A stretch of 25,804 bases of DNA from CAZILN01 sp964540005 (GTDB taxonomy: Bacteria > Bacteroidota > Bacteroidia > Bacteroidales > SM23-62): positions 1-25,804 of the forward strand of contig CAZILN010000091.1 in NCBI GenBank assembly GCA_964540005.1, written 5' to 3'. The translations under genes and the position numbers were made by a program. The notes beneath the pieces were generated by a model. It was not told the origin of the DNA. It made no database searches and saw only the letters and a list, made by a program, of their open reading frames with translations. Positions 1-8,400 of the stretch are shown piece after piece (positions within the stretch are counted from its first letter, which is position 1; every line of letters starts with the position of its first letter).

Positions 1-86
1 TAAGCCTTCACCAGCACATAAAGGTTAAGGTCCTGGAAGTGGATATACTGCGAAAAAGGATACAGCTTTCAATGAAGGATGTATGA
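1..86 (+). CDS. tex: Tex family RNA-binding transcription accessory protein, C-terminal fragment
   Basis: Only the last 27 complete codons are in the window, read in the frame that starts at base 3 and ends with TGA at 84-86. The peptide contains HQHIKVKVLEVDILRKRIQL and ends SMKDV. This is the last strand of an S1 RNA-binding domain as found at the C terminus of Tex proteins, where a V-K-V-K-V-L-E-V-D-x-x-R-K-R-I-x-L-S/T-M pattern is typical. Tex binds nucleic acid and is linked to transcription and RNA turnover in the cytoplasm. The rest of the gene lies to the left. It converges with the rRNA methyltransferase gene, with only a 65-bp repeat-filled gap between. Another S1-domain protein (RpsA, PNPase) is possible but matches the tail less well from memory. 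Confidence 0.75.
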   Translation, partial: SLHQHIKVKVLEVDILRKRIQLSMKDV

Positions 87-89
87 CCG

Positions 90-151
90 ATCGGATCGGT
101 TCATCGGATGAATCGATCGGATGAATCGATCGGATCGATCGATCCGATCGG
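90..151. repeat. Degenerate 13-bp GATC-rich tandem repeat with 24-bp palindrome
   Basis: Four 13-bp units lie head to tail: ATCGGATCGGTTC (90-102), ATCGGATGAATCG (103-115), ATCGGATGAATCG (116-128) and ATCGGATCGATCG (129-141). A diverged fifth starts at 142 and runs into the stop codon of the convergent methyltransferase gene. Bases 127-150 form a perfect 24-bp palindrome with axis between 138 and 139. The first unit is identical to the consensus of the array at 25705-25804. The array starts 3 nt after the tex stop codon. There is no U tract, so this is not a classical terminator. Function unknown. Confidence 0.85.
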
Positions 152-1339
152 TTAGCTCACGTGCAGAACCAGACCTTTCATGTATTCACCTTCGGGATGG
201 TAGATGCTGACCGGGTGATCCGGAGGCTGGTGGAGCTGGTGGAGTATGCGGACCTTCCTCCCGGTTCCTGCAGCAGCTGCAAATACCGATTTGCGGAAAT
301 TTTCCTTACTGACAGCCTGTGAACAAGAAAAGGTAAACAGTAATCCTCCTGCCTTGATCCGGTCGATTGCCAGGGCATTCAGCCGTTTATACCCCTGCAA
401 TGCATTGGCCAGCACATGCTGATGCTTGGCGAAGGCCGGGGGATCGAGAACGATAAGCTCGTATTTGTTGTTCACATCCCTCAGGTAGTCAAATGCATCA
501 GAAATGACGGGATTGTGTTTCTCATCCGGGAAACCGTTCAGGCTGATATTCTCCACTGCAAGATCAATCGCTGCTGCCGAGCTGTCAACGGTATCAACTC
601 CCTGGGCACCGCCCCTTAGAGCATACACTGAAAATCCACCGGTATAGCCAAAAAGGTTCAGTATCATCCTGTTTCCAGAATAACGCTCAACTAATTTCCT
701 GTTTTCCCTCTGATCAATAAAGAAGCCGGTTTTCTGTCCTTTTTCAACATTTATCCGGAAAGAATTTCCGTATTCCATGACCTGCACAGCTTGTCTGTCG
801 CCGATCAGGTAACTATTTGCAGGTTTCTCTGCTGTTTTGCCAGGCAGGGTCCCCTCTGACTTGTCGTAGACGGCCACCAGGCTTTCACCGAGTATTTCCT
901 GTATTGCCTGTGTGATCCGCTCACGTTCCATGTACATGCCCATGGAATGAAACTGCAATACCACCGTCCCGTTATAATAATCGGCAATCAGTCCAGGCAG
1001 CCCATCCCCTTCAGCATTTATCAGCCTGAAGACATTTGTTTGGGGATTATCGAGGAGGCCTATTTCCCTTCTGTAATTATAAGCCTGTTGAACAATACCG
1101 TTCCAGAAATCCCCGTCCGGATCCTTATCAGACCAGGAAATGATTCTTACGGCTATGGACCCGCTCTGGTAATGTCCCGTACCCAGGAATTCATCCTTAT
1201 TGGAATACACTTTTACAACCACACCTTCAGCCGGATGTCCCAGTATCTTTTTGATGGCCCCTGAGAATACCCACGGATGGTATCTCCTCAGCGACTGGTC
1301 TTTACCTGATTTAAGGATTATTTTCACTCCCGCTGTCAT
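152..1339 (-). CDS. rlmI: RlmI-type class I SAM-dependent rRNA methyltransferase
   Basis: 395-residue protein of the COG1092 RlmI/RlmK(RlmL C-terminal) family, which methylates a base in 23S rRNA; E. coli RlmI makes m5C1962. An N-terminal PUA-like RNA-binding domain (about residues 1-75, HPWVFSGAI at 21-29) precedes a central segment and a Rossmann methyltransferase domain. Visible motifs are GFFIDQR (205-211), the SAM loop NLFGYTGGFS (228-237), DPPAF (299-303) and SCS with the candidate catalytic Cys339. The C-terminal QPPDHPV...EGEYMKG is usual for the family, as is the length. The ATG at 1337-1339 fits the family start; no Shine-Dalgarno is seen. It is the last gene of a probable recQ-exonuclease-rlmI operon (30-bp gap). 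The exact target base cannot be told from sequence. Confidence 0.88.
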   Translation of the reverse strand: MTAGVKIILKSGKDQSLRRYHPWVFSGAIKKILGHPAEGVVVKVYSNKDEFLGTGHYQSGSIAVRIISWSDKDPDGDFWNGIVQQAYNYRREIGLLDNPQTNVFRLINAEGDGLPGLIADYYNGTVVLQFHSMGMYMERERITQAIQEILGESLVAVYDKSEGTLPGKTAEKPANSYLIGDRQAVQVMEYGNSFRINVEKGQKTGFFIDQRENRKLVERYSGNRMILNLFGYTGGFSVYALRGGAQGVDTVDSSAAAIDLAVENISLNGFPDEKHNPVISDAFDYLRDVNNKYELIVLDPPAFAKHQHVLANALQGYKRLNALAIDRIKAGGLLFTFSCSQAVSKENFRKSVFAAAAGTGRKVRILHQLHQPPDHPVSIYHPEGEYMKGLVLHVS

Positions 1340-1369
1340 AAACCTGGTTCTTGTTTTAATATTTGGTTA

Positions 1370-1951
1370 TCAGTTAAAGGCTGTCTGTCTGAGTTTGTAG
1401 TAAATTTCATGGCAGATCCATGCATCAGTGGCAGCATATGCCATCTGGGCTTCGGTAAGGGAATGATTTCCCCAGTCAGACAGCTGCTGGGATTTGGAGA
1501 TTTTCACCTTCAGAACAATGGCAGCAAGTTTGCGCAGGCTATTGTCTTCAATGTGATAGGCCAGCGAATACTGCTGCAGGTCGATAAAACTCTGTGGCTT
1601 TATCTTCCTCACAGAGTTCAGGGAGCGTATATCATCATGGACGGCCGCCCCTATCTTACGAATGGAACTATCTTCTATAATACGTACCAGTTCATCAGGG
1701 AGACCTATCATATTGAGCCGGAACAGGAAAGCATCCGATGAATCCGCCAGCTGCATAAGGGCAATTTTATTTCTTATGCCCTTTTTAAAACTGGGTTTGG
1801 TTTCGGTATCAAATCCCAGGACAGTCTTGGATCTCAACAGGGGAAGGACCCTCTTGAACTCAAGCTGATTGTCAACAAGGAATACCCTGCCCCTGAACTT
1901 CACCAGTGGCAGTTCTGAAACGTCTTCCGAGGATATGCTTCTTGCATACAT
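1370..1951 (-). CDS. DEDDy-family 3'-5' exonuclease (WRN exonuclease-like)
   Basis: 193-residue single-domain nuclease of the DnaQ/RNase D superfamily. The metal-binding acidic residues are visible: D48 and E50 in GFDTE, D107 in GAAVHDDIRSL, and Y172 with D176 in the final motif YAATDA, which makes it DEDDy. The segment LSDWGNHSLTEAQMAYAATD (157-176) closely resembles the corresponding part of the Werner syndrome exonuclease domain. No HRDC domain is attached, unlike RNase D, so a DNA-directed or general 3'-5' exonuclease is more likely than tRNA processing. It begins 48 bp after the recQ stop codon, in the same direction. This echoes the fused exonuclease-helicase of WRN. Substrate is inferred only. 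Confidence 0.85.
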   Translation of the reverse strand: MYARSISSEDVSELPLVKFRGRVFLVDNQLEFKRVLPLLRSKTVLGFDTETKPSFKKGIRNKIALMQLADSSDAFLFRLNMIGLPDELVRIIEDSSIRKIGAAVHDDIRSLNSVRKIKPQSFIDLQQYSLAYHIEDNSLRKLAAIVLKVKISKSQQLSDWGNHSLTEAQMAYAATDAWICHEIYYKLRQTAFN

Positions 1952-1999
1952 AAAAATGAAATGGCTTTTGCGATAAACCGGTAAAAATACATGAATTTA

Positions 2000-3922
2000 T
2001 TATTTTTCATGCCATTGTATGGTATTGTCTGCCATCCTGCTCAGTTTATTATTGTCCATTAACCACTGTAACACCTTAATGCACCTGTCTTCATCCAGGG
2101 AACTGTTTTCAACCAGGCTCTCAAGATCCATGCTCTCACCTGACAGGATATCCCTGATCTCTTCAACGGCCAGGTCAAACTCATACCGGCTGAATTCCAG
2201 CTTTTCCCTTTTCATGCATACATCGCACTGTCCGCATCTTCCCGCTGAACGTTCGCCAAAATATGAGACCAGGAACTGGCTGCGGCAAACCTGATCCTGG
2301 CCGGCATATTCAAGCACGGCCCGCAGGCGCTTCTCATACCGCTGCTTCCTGTCTTTATAATGCTCTTTTGAAATGTGCAGGGTGTTATTATCTATGCGTT
2401 CTTCAGTAAAAATTACCACAGGGGTTTTTTTCTGGGTAATATACTTTACTACACCTGTGGAAGTCAGCCTGCTCAGGTATTTTTTGATAATCTCAGGCTG
2501 CACCTTTGCTTTGGCTGCAAGGGATTCCTCGTAGATAGTGACATAATCAGTAAACAATCCAGAATAGGTGCGCAGGACCAGCTTAATGAATGCATCAAGC
2601 TCTGCATTGGCTACCTGGAATTTATAAAGATAATCCCGGTCCACAACAAATTTTAATTTGGAAGGGTGATGGATCTCCTCTGTCAGTTCAATATATCCAT
2701 CAGCCTGCAGGAATTGCATGCTGTTATAAATGCTCAGAATATCATGCTTATAACGTTTTGCAAAATTTGCAATGTTAAAGTCAAATACCTGGTTCTTAGC
2801 GGAGCCCACCGGTATCTGGTAATAATTTCCCAGTTCCCTGTATATTTGTTTAATGCTATCTATCTCAGGGAAACTGGTTTTCATCCGCTTGTCAACTGTC
2901 AGTTTATCCGATTCGTTGTACAACAAAACCGCATGAGCTTTCTGGTCGTCCCTGCCTGCCCTGCCTGCCTCCTGGAAATATGCTTCCACTGAATCAGGAA
3001 GGTCCATATGCAGCACGAAACGCACATCTGCTTTATCAATGCCCATTCCGAAGGCATTGGTAGCCACCATGATCCTGTATTTCCCTGCCATCCAGTCCAC
3101 TTGCTTGCGGCTGCGGTCAGCATGATCCAGTCCGGCATGATAGTAATCACAGGATATACCGTTTTTATGAAGGAATATAGCCATCTCCCTTGACCGCTTC
3201 CGGCTGCGGACATAGATTATACCTGATCCGCGTATCTGTTCACATATCCTGAGAATGTATTTCTGTTTATCTTCTACAGTCCTGACTGTATAAATGAGGT
3301 TCTTTCGCTCAAAACTGGACCTGAATACTTTCTTTTTCCTGAATTTAAGTTTATCCTGAATGTCCCTCACCACTTCAGGTGTAGCAGTTGCAGTCAGGGC
3401 CAGGACAGGCACTCCGGGCAGGTATTCACGCAGATCGGCAATCTGGAGGTAAGAGGGCCTGAAGTCATATCCCCATTGCGAGATACAATGAGCCTCATCA
3501 ACGGCTACAAGGTTGATCCTCATATGTTCGAGCCGGGCTCTGAATAGTCTTGTATTGGTCCGCTCAGGTGAGAGGTACAGGAACTTGAAATCCCCGTATA
3601 TCGAATTCTCCAGAGCCACATCAATTTCTTCACCCGACATTCCCGAGTGAACAGCAAGGGCTTTTATTCCCTGCTTGTTCAGTCGCTCCACCTGGTCCTT
3701 CATCAGGGCTATCAGGGGTGTTATGACCAGGCAAAGACCTTTCATTGACATTCCGGGTATCTGGTAGGTGATCGATTTCCCTCCGCCGGTCGGCAGCAAA
3801 GCCAGGGCATCCTGTCCGTTTACCACGGTATTTATTATCTCTTCCTGGAGAGGCCTGAATTCATTGAATCCCCAGTATTTTGACAGTATTTGCTGGTAAA
3901 TATTCCTTACCTGTTCAGGCAT
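2000..3922 (-). CDS. recQ: RecQ-family ATP-dependent DNA helicase, enlarged Bacteroidota form
   Basis: 640-residue 3'-5' DNA helicase for recombination and replication repair. Motifs: Walker A LLPTGGGKS (K49), DEAH at 142-145 with the RecQ aromatic-rich loop CISQWGYDFRPSY, LALTATATP (174-182), and motifs V/VI AFGMGIDKADVRFVLHMDLP to GRAGRD (320-325). The zinc site has Cys546, Cys563, Cys566 and Cys569, the C-x16-C-x2-C-x2-C spacing of E. coli RecQ. However, about 220 residues separate GRAGRD from the zinc site, far more than in E. coli. That stretch (about 375-515) looks like winged-helix material. After the zinc site only about 70 residues remain and no HRDC domain is recognisable. ATG at 3920-3922. 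It is first in an operon with the exonuclease and rlmI, and divergent from guaB. Confidence 0.93.
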   Translation of the reverse strand: MPEQVRNIYQQILSKYWGFNEFRPLQEEIINTVVNGQDALALLPTGGGKSITYQIPGMSMKGLCLVITPLIALMKDQVERLNKQGIKALAVHSGMSGEEIDVALENSIYGDFKFLYLSPERTNTRLFRARLEHMRINLVAVDEAHCISQWGYDFRPSYLQIADLREYLPGVPVLALTATATPEVVRDIQDKLKFRKKKVFRSSFERKNLIYTVRTVEDKQKYILRICEQIRGSGIIYVRSRKRSREMAIFLHKNGISCDYYHAGLDHADRSRKQVDWMAGKYRIMVATNAFGMGIDKADVRFVLHMDLPDSVEAYFQEAGRAGRDDQKAHAVLLYNESDKLTVDKRMKTSFPEIDSIKQIYRELGNYYQIPVGSAKNQVFDFNIANFAKRYKHDILSIYNSMQFLQADGYIELTEEIHHPSKLKFVVDRDYLYKFQVANAELDAFIKLVLRTYSGLFTDYVTIYEESLAAKAKVQPEIIKKYLSRLTSTGVVKYITQKKTPVVIFTEERIDNNTLHISKEHYKDRKQRYEKRLRAVLEYAGQDQVCRSQFLVSYFGERSAGRCGQCDVCMKREKLEFSRYEFDLAVEEIRDILSGESMDLESLVENSSLDEDRCIKVLQWLMDNNKLSRMADNTIQWHEK

Positions 3923-4045
3923 TATTAATAATATCAGTTATTATCTGTATAAAGCTTGCCTGAGATGTGGCAGGCTGGTATACAATATCGTTAAATTTTT
4001 GTAATTTCGCACAATTTTACATTAATGATACCAAACACCTGAGAT

Positions 4046-5515
4046 ATGTCATTTGAACAGCAAAAAATAACGAGCGAAGGCCTGACCTTTGATGATGTTT
4101 TACTCCTCCCCTCCTATTCTGAGGTCCTGCCTCGCGAAGTCAGTCTGAAAACCCGCCTTTCAAGGAATATTGATCTTAACATCCCCATCATTTCAGCTGC
4201 CATGGATACTGTCACCGAGGACAAGCTGGCCATAGCCATTGCAAGGGAAGGCAGCATAGGGGTGATCCATAAGAACATGAGCATTGAAGAGCAGGTCAAA
4301 CAGGTCAGGAAGGTTAAAAGAGCTGAAAATATAATGATACTCGATCCCATAACCATCAGGGAAGACGGGACTATCGCGGATGCCCTGATGCTCATGCAGG
4401 AATACAAGATCGGGGGTATACCGGTTGTGGACGACAATAAAAGACTGATAGGGATCGTAACCAATCGCGACCTGAGGTTTGAGACCAGCCTGGCAAAACC
4501 TGTCAGCAAGGTAATGACTAAGGATAAAATTATTACTACCACACAAAAGACAGACCTTGTAAAAGCGGCAGACATACTTCAAAGGCATAAGATCGAAAAA
4601 CTGCCGGTTATTGATGACGATAACAAGCTGATCGGCCTGATAACCTATAAGGATATAACGAAATCCAAGGACATGCCGAATTCCTGCAAGGATTCCAATG
4701 GAAGGCTGCGGGTTGCCGGCGCAGTAGGCGTTGCAGATGATACGGTTGACAGGATGACAGCCCTGGTGGAAGCAGGTGTGGATTCCATCTTCATCGACAC
4801 CGCACACGGTCATTCCGCCAGGGTGATCGAGCAGTTAACGTATGCGAAAAAACATTTTCCCGGGACAGACGTGGTTGCAGGTAACATAGGAACTGCCAAA
4901 GCCGCCGAAGATCTTATAAAAGCCGGAGCCGATGGTCTTAAGGTAGGAATTGGTCCGGGCTCCATCTGCACTACCCGGATCATCGCCGGAGTCGGGATAC
5001 CTCAGCTGACTGCCATTTATGACGTGGCTGTTGCAGCTAAAAAAGCCGGTGTTCCTGTTATAGCAGACGGAGGCATCAGGTATTCAGGAGATATAGTTAA
5101 AGCGCTTGCTGCCGGTGCCGATTCAATAATGGCCGGATCACTTTTTGCGGGTGTGGAGGAATCTCCGGGTGAGACCATAATATATAACGGGCGAAAATAC
5201 AAAACATACCGCGGAATGGGTTCTATTGAAGCCATGCAACAGGGCTCCAGGGACAGGTATTTCCAGGATAGTGAAGATGAAAATGGTAAACTGGTCCCCG
5301 AAGGCATAGCTGCCAGGGTACCTTACAAGGGTATATTATCTGAAGTAATCTACCAGTTATCCGGCGGACTGAGAGCAGGAATGGGGTATTGCGGGACAAA
5401 GAACATTTCTGAACTGCAGGAAGCCGAATTTATTAAAATCACCCCTTCGGGAGTTATAGAGAGTCATCCCCACGATGTAACCATCACACGTGAGGCGCCT
5501 AACTACAGCCGATAA
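4046..5515 (+). CDS. guaB: Inosine-5'-monophosphate dehydrogenase
   Basis: 489 residues, the standard length. The enzyme oxidises IMP to XMP with NAD+, the committed step of GMP synthesis in the cytoplasm. The N terminus has the typical LTFDDVLLLPSYSEVLPREV. A pair of CBS regulatory domains occupies about 95-205. The catalytic loop GIGPGSICTTR places the nucleophile at Cys308. The phosphate-binding segment ADGGIRYSGDI (340-350), the segment RGMGSIEAM (389-397) and the mobile-flap R402/Y405 are present, so it should be active. ATG at 4046. The 123-bp gap to recQ must hold divergent promoters. The envelope gene run begins 47 bp downstream in the same direction, so it may share the transcript. 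Confidence 0.98.
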   Translation: MSFEQQKITSEGLTFDDVLLLPSYSEVLPREVSLKTRLSRNIDLNIPIISAAMDTVTEDKLAIAIAREGSIGVIHKNMSIEEQVKQVRKVKRAENIMILDPITIREDGTIADALMLMQEYKIGGIPVVDDNKRLIGIVTNRDLRFETSLAKPVSKVMTKDKIITTTQKTDLVKAADILQRHKIEKLPVIDDDNKLIGLITYKDITKSKDMPNSCKDSNGRLRVAGAVGVADDTVDRMTALVEAGVDSIFIDTAHGHSARVIEQLTYAKKHFPGTDVVAGNIGTAKAAEDLIKAGADGLKVGIGPGSICTTRIIAGVGIPQLTAIYDVAVAAKKAGVPVIADGGIRYSGDIVKALAAGADSIMAGSLFAGVEESPGETIIYNGRKYKTYRGMGSIEAMQQGSRDRYFQDSEDENGKLVPEGIAARVPYKGILSEVIYQLSGGLRAGMGYCGTKNISELQEAEFIKITPSGVIESHPHDVTITREAPNYSR

Positions 5516-5562
5516 TATATATTAATTACATGCGTTAATTAACAGGAATAAATCTTCATACT

Positions 5563-7521
5563 ATGAATTTCAGATTGATTATTGTACTTATACTGTTACT
5601 TTCAGTTTCCAGGCTGTTTGCACAGAACGACCAGGATGCAATACTGATGACAATACATGACCGTGAGATTACACTTGGGGAATTTGAAAGGATCTACAAG
5701 AAAAACAATTCAAGTGCATCAATTGAACAACAATCGGTTGATGAATATCTCGAACTCTTCATTAACTTCAAATTAAAAGTCATTGAGGCTGAAGAACTCG
5801 GGTACGATACCCTCCAGACCTTCATAAGGGAATTCACGGGTTACCAGAAGCAGCTGGCCAAACCCTATATGTCTGATAAAGAGGAGATGGAAGAACTGCT
5901 TAAAGAAGCGTACGAACGGGCACAATTTGATATACATGCCAGCCATATACTTATTAAATGTGACCAGGATGCCGCACCACAGGATACAGCCATTGCCTAT
6001 GCCAAGGCCTTCGAGATCAGGCAGCGCATCCTCAACGGAGAGGATTTCGCCACCGTAGCCAGGGCTACTTCTGATGATCCTTCAGCCAAGACTAATGGTG
6101 GGGACCTGGGATATTTTACGGTATTCAGGATGGTTTATCCTTTTGAATCCGCGGCATACAATACCCAGCCGGGTGAAATATCTGTTCCCGCCAGGAGCCG
6201 GTTCGGATATCATATTATCAAGGTGGAGGAACGCCGTCCTGCCAGGGGTTCGGTTAAGGTGGCCCATATCATGGTGCTCACTCCGGAAACCATGTCCGGG
6301 GAGCAACTAAAGGAGGCAGAAAGAAAGATCAATGCCCTGCATGACAGTCTTGTTGACGGCGCGGACTTTGCTGAACTGGCACGTCGTAATTCAGAAGACA
6401 GGGGTTCGGCCGCCAGGGGAGGTGAACTGGCTTTTTTCGGAACAGGAAGAATGGTACCTGAATTTGAACATGCAGCCTTTTCCATTACAAATCCAGGTGA
6501 ATTCTCGAAGCCGGTTAAAACTTCTTTCGGATGGCACCTGCTCAAACTGATTGAACGAAAGGAAATTGGAGACTTTGAAACAATGAGAGCCGAATATACT
6601 GACATGATCAATAAAAGTGACCGTGCAAGATACTCAAAGAAAGCTACGGTAGAAAGACTTAAAAATGAGTACAACTACACTGAATTTCCGGGAAACCTGC
6701 GTAGTATCTATTCAATTGTTGATTCGACTATATTCCAGCGGACATGGTCGGTACCCGGGACTGCGCAGCTGAATAACAAGCTGTTTGTAATCGATGGACA
6801 GGAGTATACCCAGATGCAGTTCGCCGGATACCTGGAATCACACCAGGGGGGCAGGCAGATCAACCATGTGGTGTATGTTGACCGCAAATTCCAGGAATTC
6901 GTAGAATCATCCCTGATCGCTTATGAAGAAGCTCATCTGCCTGGCAAATTTCCTGAATACAAACACCTGCTCCAGGAATACCATGATGGCATACTACTGT
7001 TTGACCTGACAGATAAAATGGTCTGGTCCAAAGCTATTCAGGACAGCCTGGGACTGGAAGAGTTTTACCGGGAACACAAGAATGACTATATGTGGGAGAA
7101 GCGTATCGATGCTGTTATATATTCCTGTGCCAGCAGGGACCTGGCAGAAGAATCCGTAAAAATATATAGTGACAAAACAAACAGGAATGCTCCACCCAGC
7201 GCTCTGGCTGAGCGCCTTTGTGAGCCCCTTAATGATTCTTCCTGCATTACTTTCACAACAGGCAAATATGAAAAAGGTGATAATGAATTGATTGATAAAA
7301 TGAACTGGAACAACTGGTTATCAGAAATATCTGAAAATGACGGCAGGTTCATATTCATACTCAAGAAGGACAACTTACCTGCCGGGCCAAAATTACTGGA
7401 TGAGGCCCGGGGACTTATAACTGCCGATTATCAGAACCAGCTTGAAAAGCTATGGATCAGTGAACTAAGGGATAAGTACCCTGTAAAAGTCAACCGAAAA
7501 CTGTTATCAACAATAGAATAA
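5563..7521 (+). CDS. Periplasmic PpiC-type peptidylprolyl isomerase with two parvulin domains
   Basis: 652 residues. A signal peptide (hydrophobic 4-18, likely cleavage after FA-20 before QND) sends it to the periplasm. A SurA/PrsA-type N-terminal chaperone helix region (about 25-120) is followed by two rotamase domains, about 124-222 (ASHILIKC ... FGYHIIKVEERR) and about 231-330 (VAHIMVL ... FGWHLLKLIER). Both have the conserved GG(D/E)L segment. The final 320 residues have no motif I recognise; they are probably helical and chaperone-like. By family it should assist folding of outer-membrane proteins. It stands 47 bp after guaB and 7 bp before the lipoprotein gene, in a run that includes SurA and an OstA-like protein. 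Three consecutive SurA/PpiC-related genes here are typical of Bacteroidota. Confidence 0.9.
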   Translation: MNFRLIIVLILLLSVSRLFAQNDQDAILMTIHDREITLGEFERIYKKNNSSASIEQQSVDEYLELFINFKLKVIEAEELGYDTLQTFIREFTGYQKQLAKPYMSDKEEMEELLKEAYERAQFDIHASHILIKCDQDAAPQDTAIAYAKAFEIRQRILNGEDFATVARATSDDPSAKTNGGDLGYFTVFRMVYPFESAAYNTQPGEISVPARSRFGYHIIKVEERRPARGSVKVAHIMVLTPETMSGEQLKEAERKINALHDSLVDGADFAELARRNSEDRGSAARGGELAFFGTGRMVPEFEHAAFSITNPGEFSKPVKTSFGWHLLKLIERKEIGDFETMRAEYTDMINKSDRARYSKKATVERLKNEYNYTEFPGNLRSIYSIVDSTIFQRTWSVPGTAQLNNKLFVIDGQEYTQMQFAGYLESHQGGRQINHVVYVDRKFQEFVESSLIAYEEAHLPGKFPEYKHLLQEYHDGILLFDLTDKMVWSKAIQDSLGLEEFYREHKNDYMWEKRIDAVIYSCASRDLAEESVKIYSDKTNRNAPPSALAERLCEPLNDSSCITFTTGKYEKGDNELIDKMNWNNWLSEISENDGRFIFILKKDNLPAGPKLLDEARGLITADYQNQLEKLWISELRDKYPVKVNRKLLSTIE

Positions 7522-7528
7522 GCCTGAG

Positions 7529-8392
7529 ATGCAAATAAGATCAATAAACCTTGCTTTCTTTTCCTTGCTCATTTTTTCGGGATGTATGCTTTCCTGTACA
7601 GGACTGGAGAACAGGAACAGGGAGAAGCCTATCGCCAGGGTTAATGACAGATTTCTTCTGCCTTCGGATATAGTTGATATTTTTCCAAACGTACTGTCCG
7701 AAGAGGACAGCCTTATGATCTTGCGGAATTTTACAAATAAATGGATCAAGAAACAACTGATCCTGCAGAAAGCCGAATTGAACCTGACAGCGGAGCAAAA
7801 AGACGTCAGGAGGCAACTCGACGAATACAGGTCTTCCCTCCTGATCTACAAGTATGAGCAAAGCCTGATAACTCAGAAACTGGATACAGTGATTGAGGAA
7901 ACCGAAATTGAAACTTACTATGGTGTGAATTCTTCAAATTTCATACTGGACAACATCATTGTTAAGGCCCTGTTCATTAAATTACTTGCAGATGCTCCTA
8001 ATCTTAACAGCATCAGGTACCTGTACCGCTCAGAAGAAGAAGAGGATATCCAGCAGATTGAAAGCTACTGTTACCAGTTTGCCAATAAATATGATTACTT
8101 CAATGATAACTGGGTTATCCTGGATGATATCCTGGACGAACTTCCGGAAACAATTGCTGATCCTGCCAGGCGGCTGAGATATTATAACTTTATTGAACAA
8201 CAGGATTCATTATACAGGTATTTTATTCATATCAGGGATTTTAAACTCAATTCTGAGCTTGCTCCCCTTGAATATGTTTCTGAGAATATTAAGAGTATTA
8301 TACTGAACAAGAGGAAACTGCAATTTATTCAGGACCTGGAGAACAATATTTATAATGACGCCCAGAATAAAGGACAGTTTAACATATACTAA
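7529..8392 (+). CDS. SurA-N-like lipoprotein without a rotamase domain
   Basis: 287 residues. The N terminus MQIRSINLAFFSLLIFSGC is a lipoprotein signal with lipobox FSGC (Cys19); a second Cys at 23 is an alternative. From about 34 to 130 it resembles the N-terminal helical domain of SurA/PrsA chaperones: the start IARVNDRFLLPSDI, then the long helix with WIKKQLILQKAEL. No parvulin signature (GG(D/E)L ... FGYH) is found in the C-terminal half, so it is unlikely to be an isomerase. The rest is acidic and largely helical. It lies 7 bp after the PpiC gene and 8 bp before surA, which suggests a membrane-anchored partner of those chaperones. Function is inferred from position and fold. Confidence 0.75.
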   Translation: MQIRSINLAFFSLLIFSGCMLSCTGLENRNREKPIARVNDRFLLPSDIVDIFPNVLSEEDSLMILRNFTNKWIKKQLILQKAELNLTAEQKDVRRQLDEYRSSLLIYKYEQSLITQKLDTVIEETEIETYYGVNSSNFILDNIIVKALFIKLLADAPNLNSIRYLYRSEEEEDIQQIESYCYQFANKYDYFNDNWVILDDILDELPETIADPARRLRYYNFIEQQDSLYRYFIHIRDFKLNSELAPLEYVSENIKSIILNKRKLQFIQDLENNIYNDAQNKGQFNIY

Positions 8393-8400
8393 GAATCATT

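Noticed and set aside
4002..4009. guaB -7 promoter box TAATTTCG
   Set aside because: The -7 resembles TAnnTTTG with one mismatch, but no TTTG lies 19-20 bp upstream, so I did not call a promoter.
4193..4813. 206-codon minus-strand open frame inside guaB
   Set aside because: It is antisense to an intact, strongly conserved IMP dehydrogenase. No family features are visible in its translation.
5516..5562. A/T-rich inverted TTAATTA motifs after guaB as a terminator
   Set aside because: The pairing is short and only A/T, without a GC stem, so termination is not supported.
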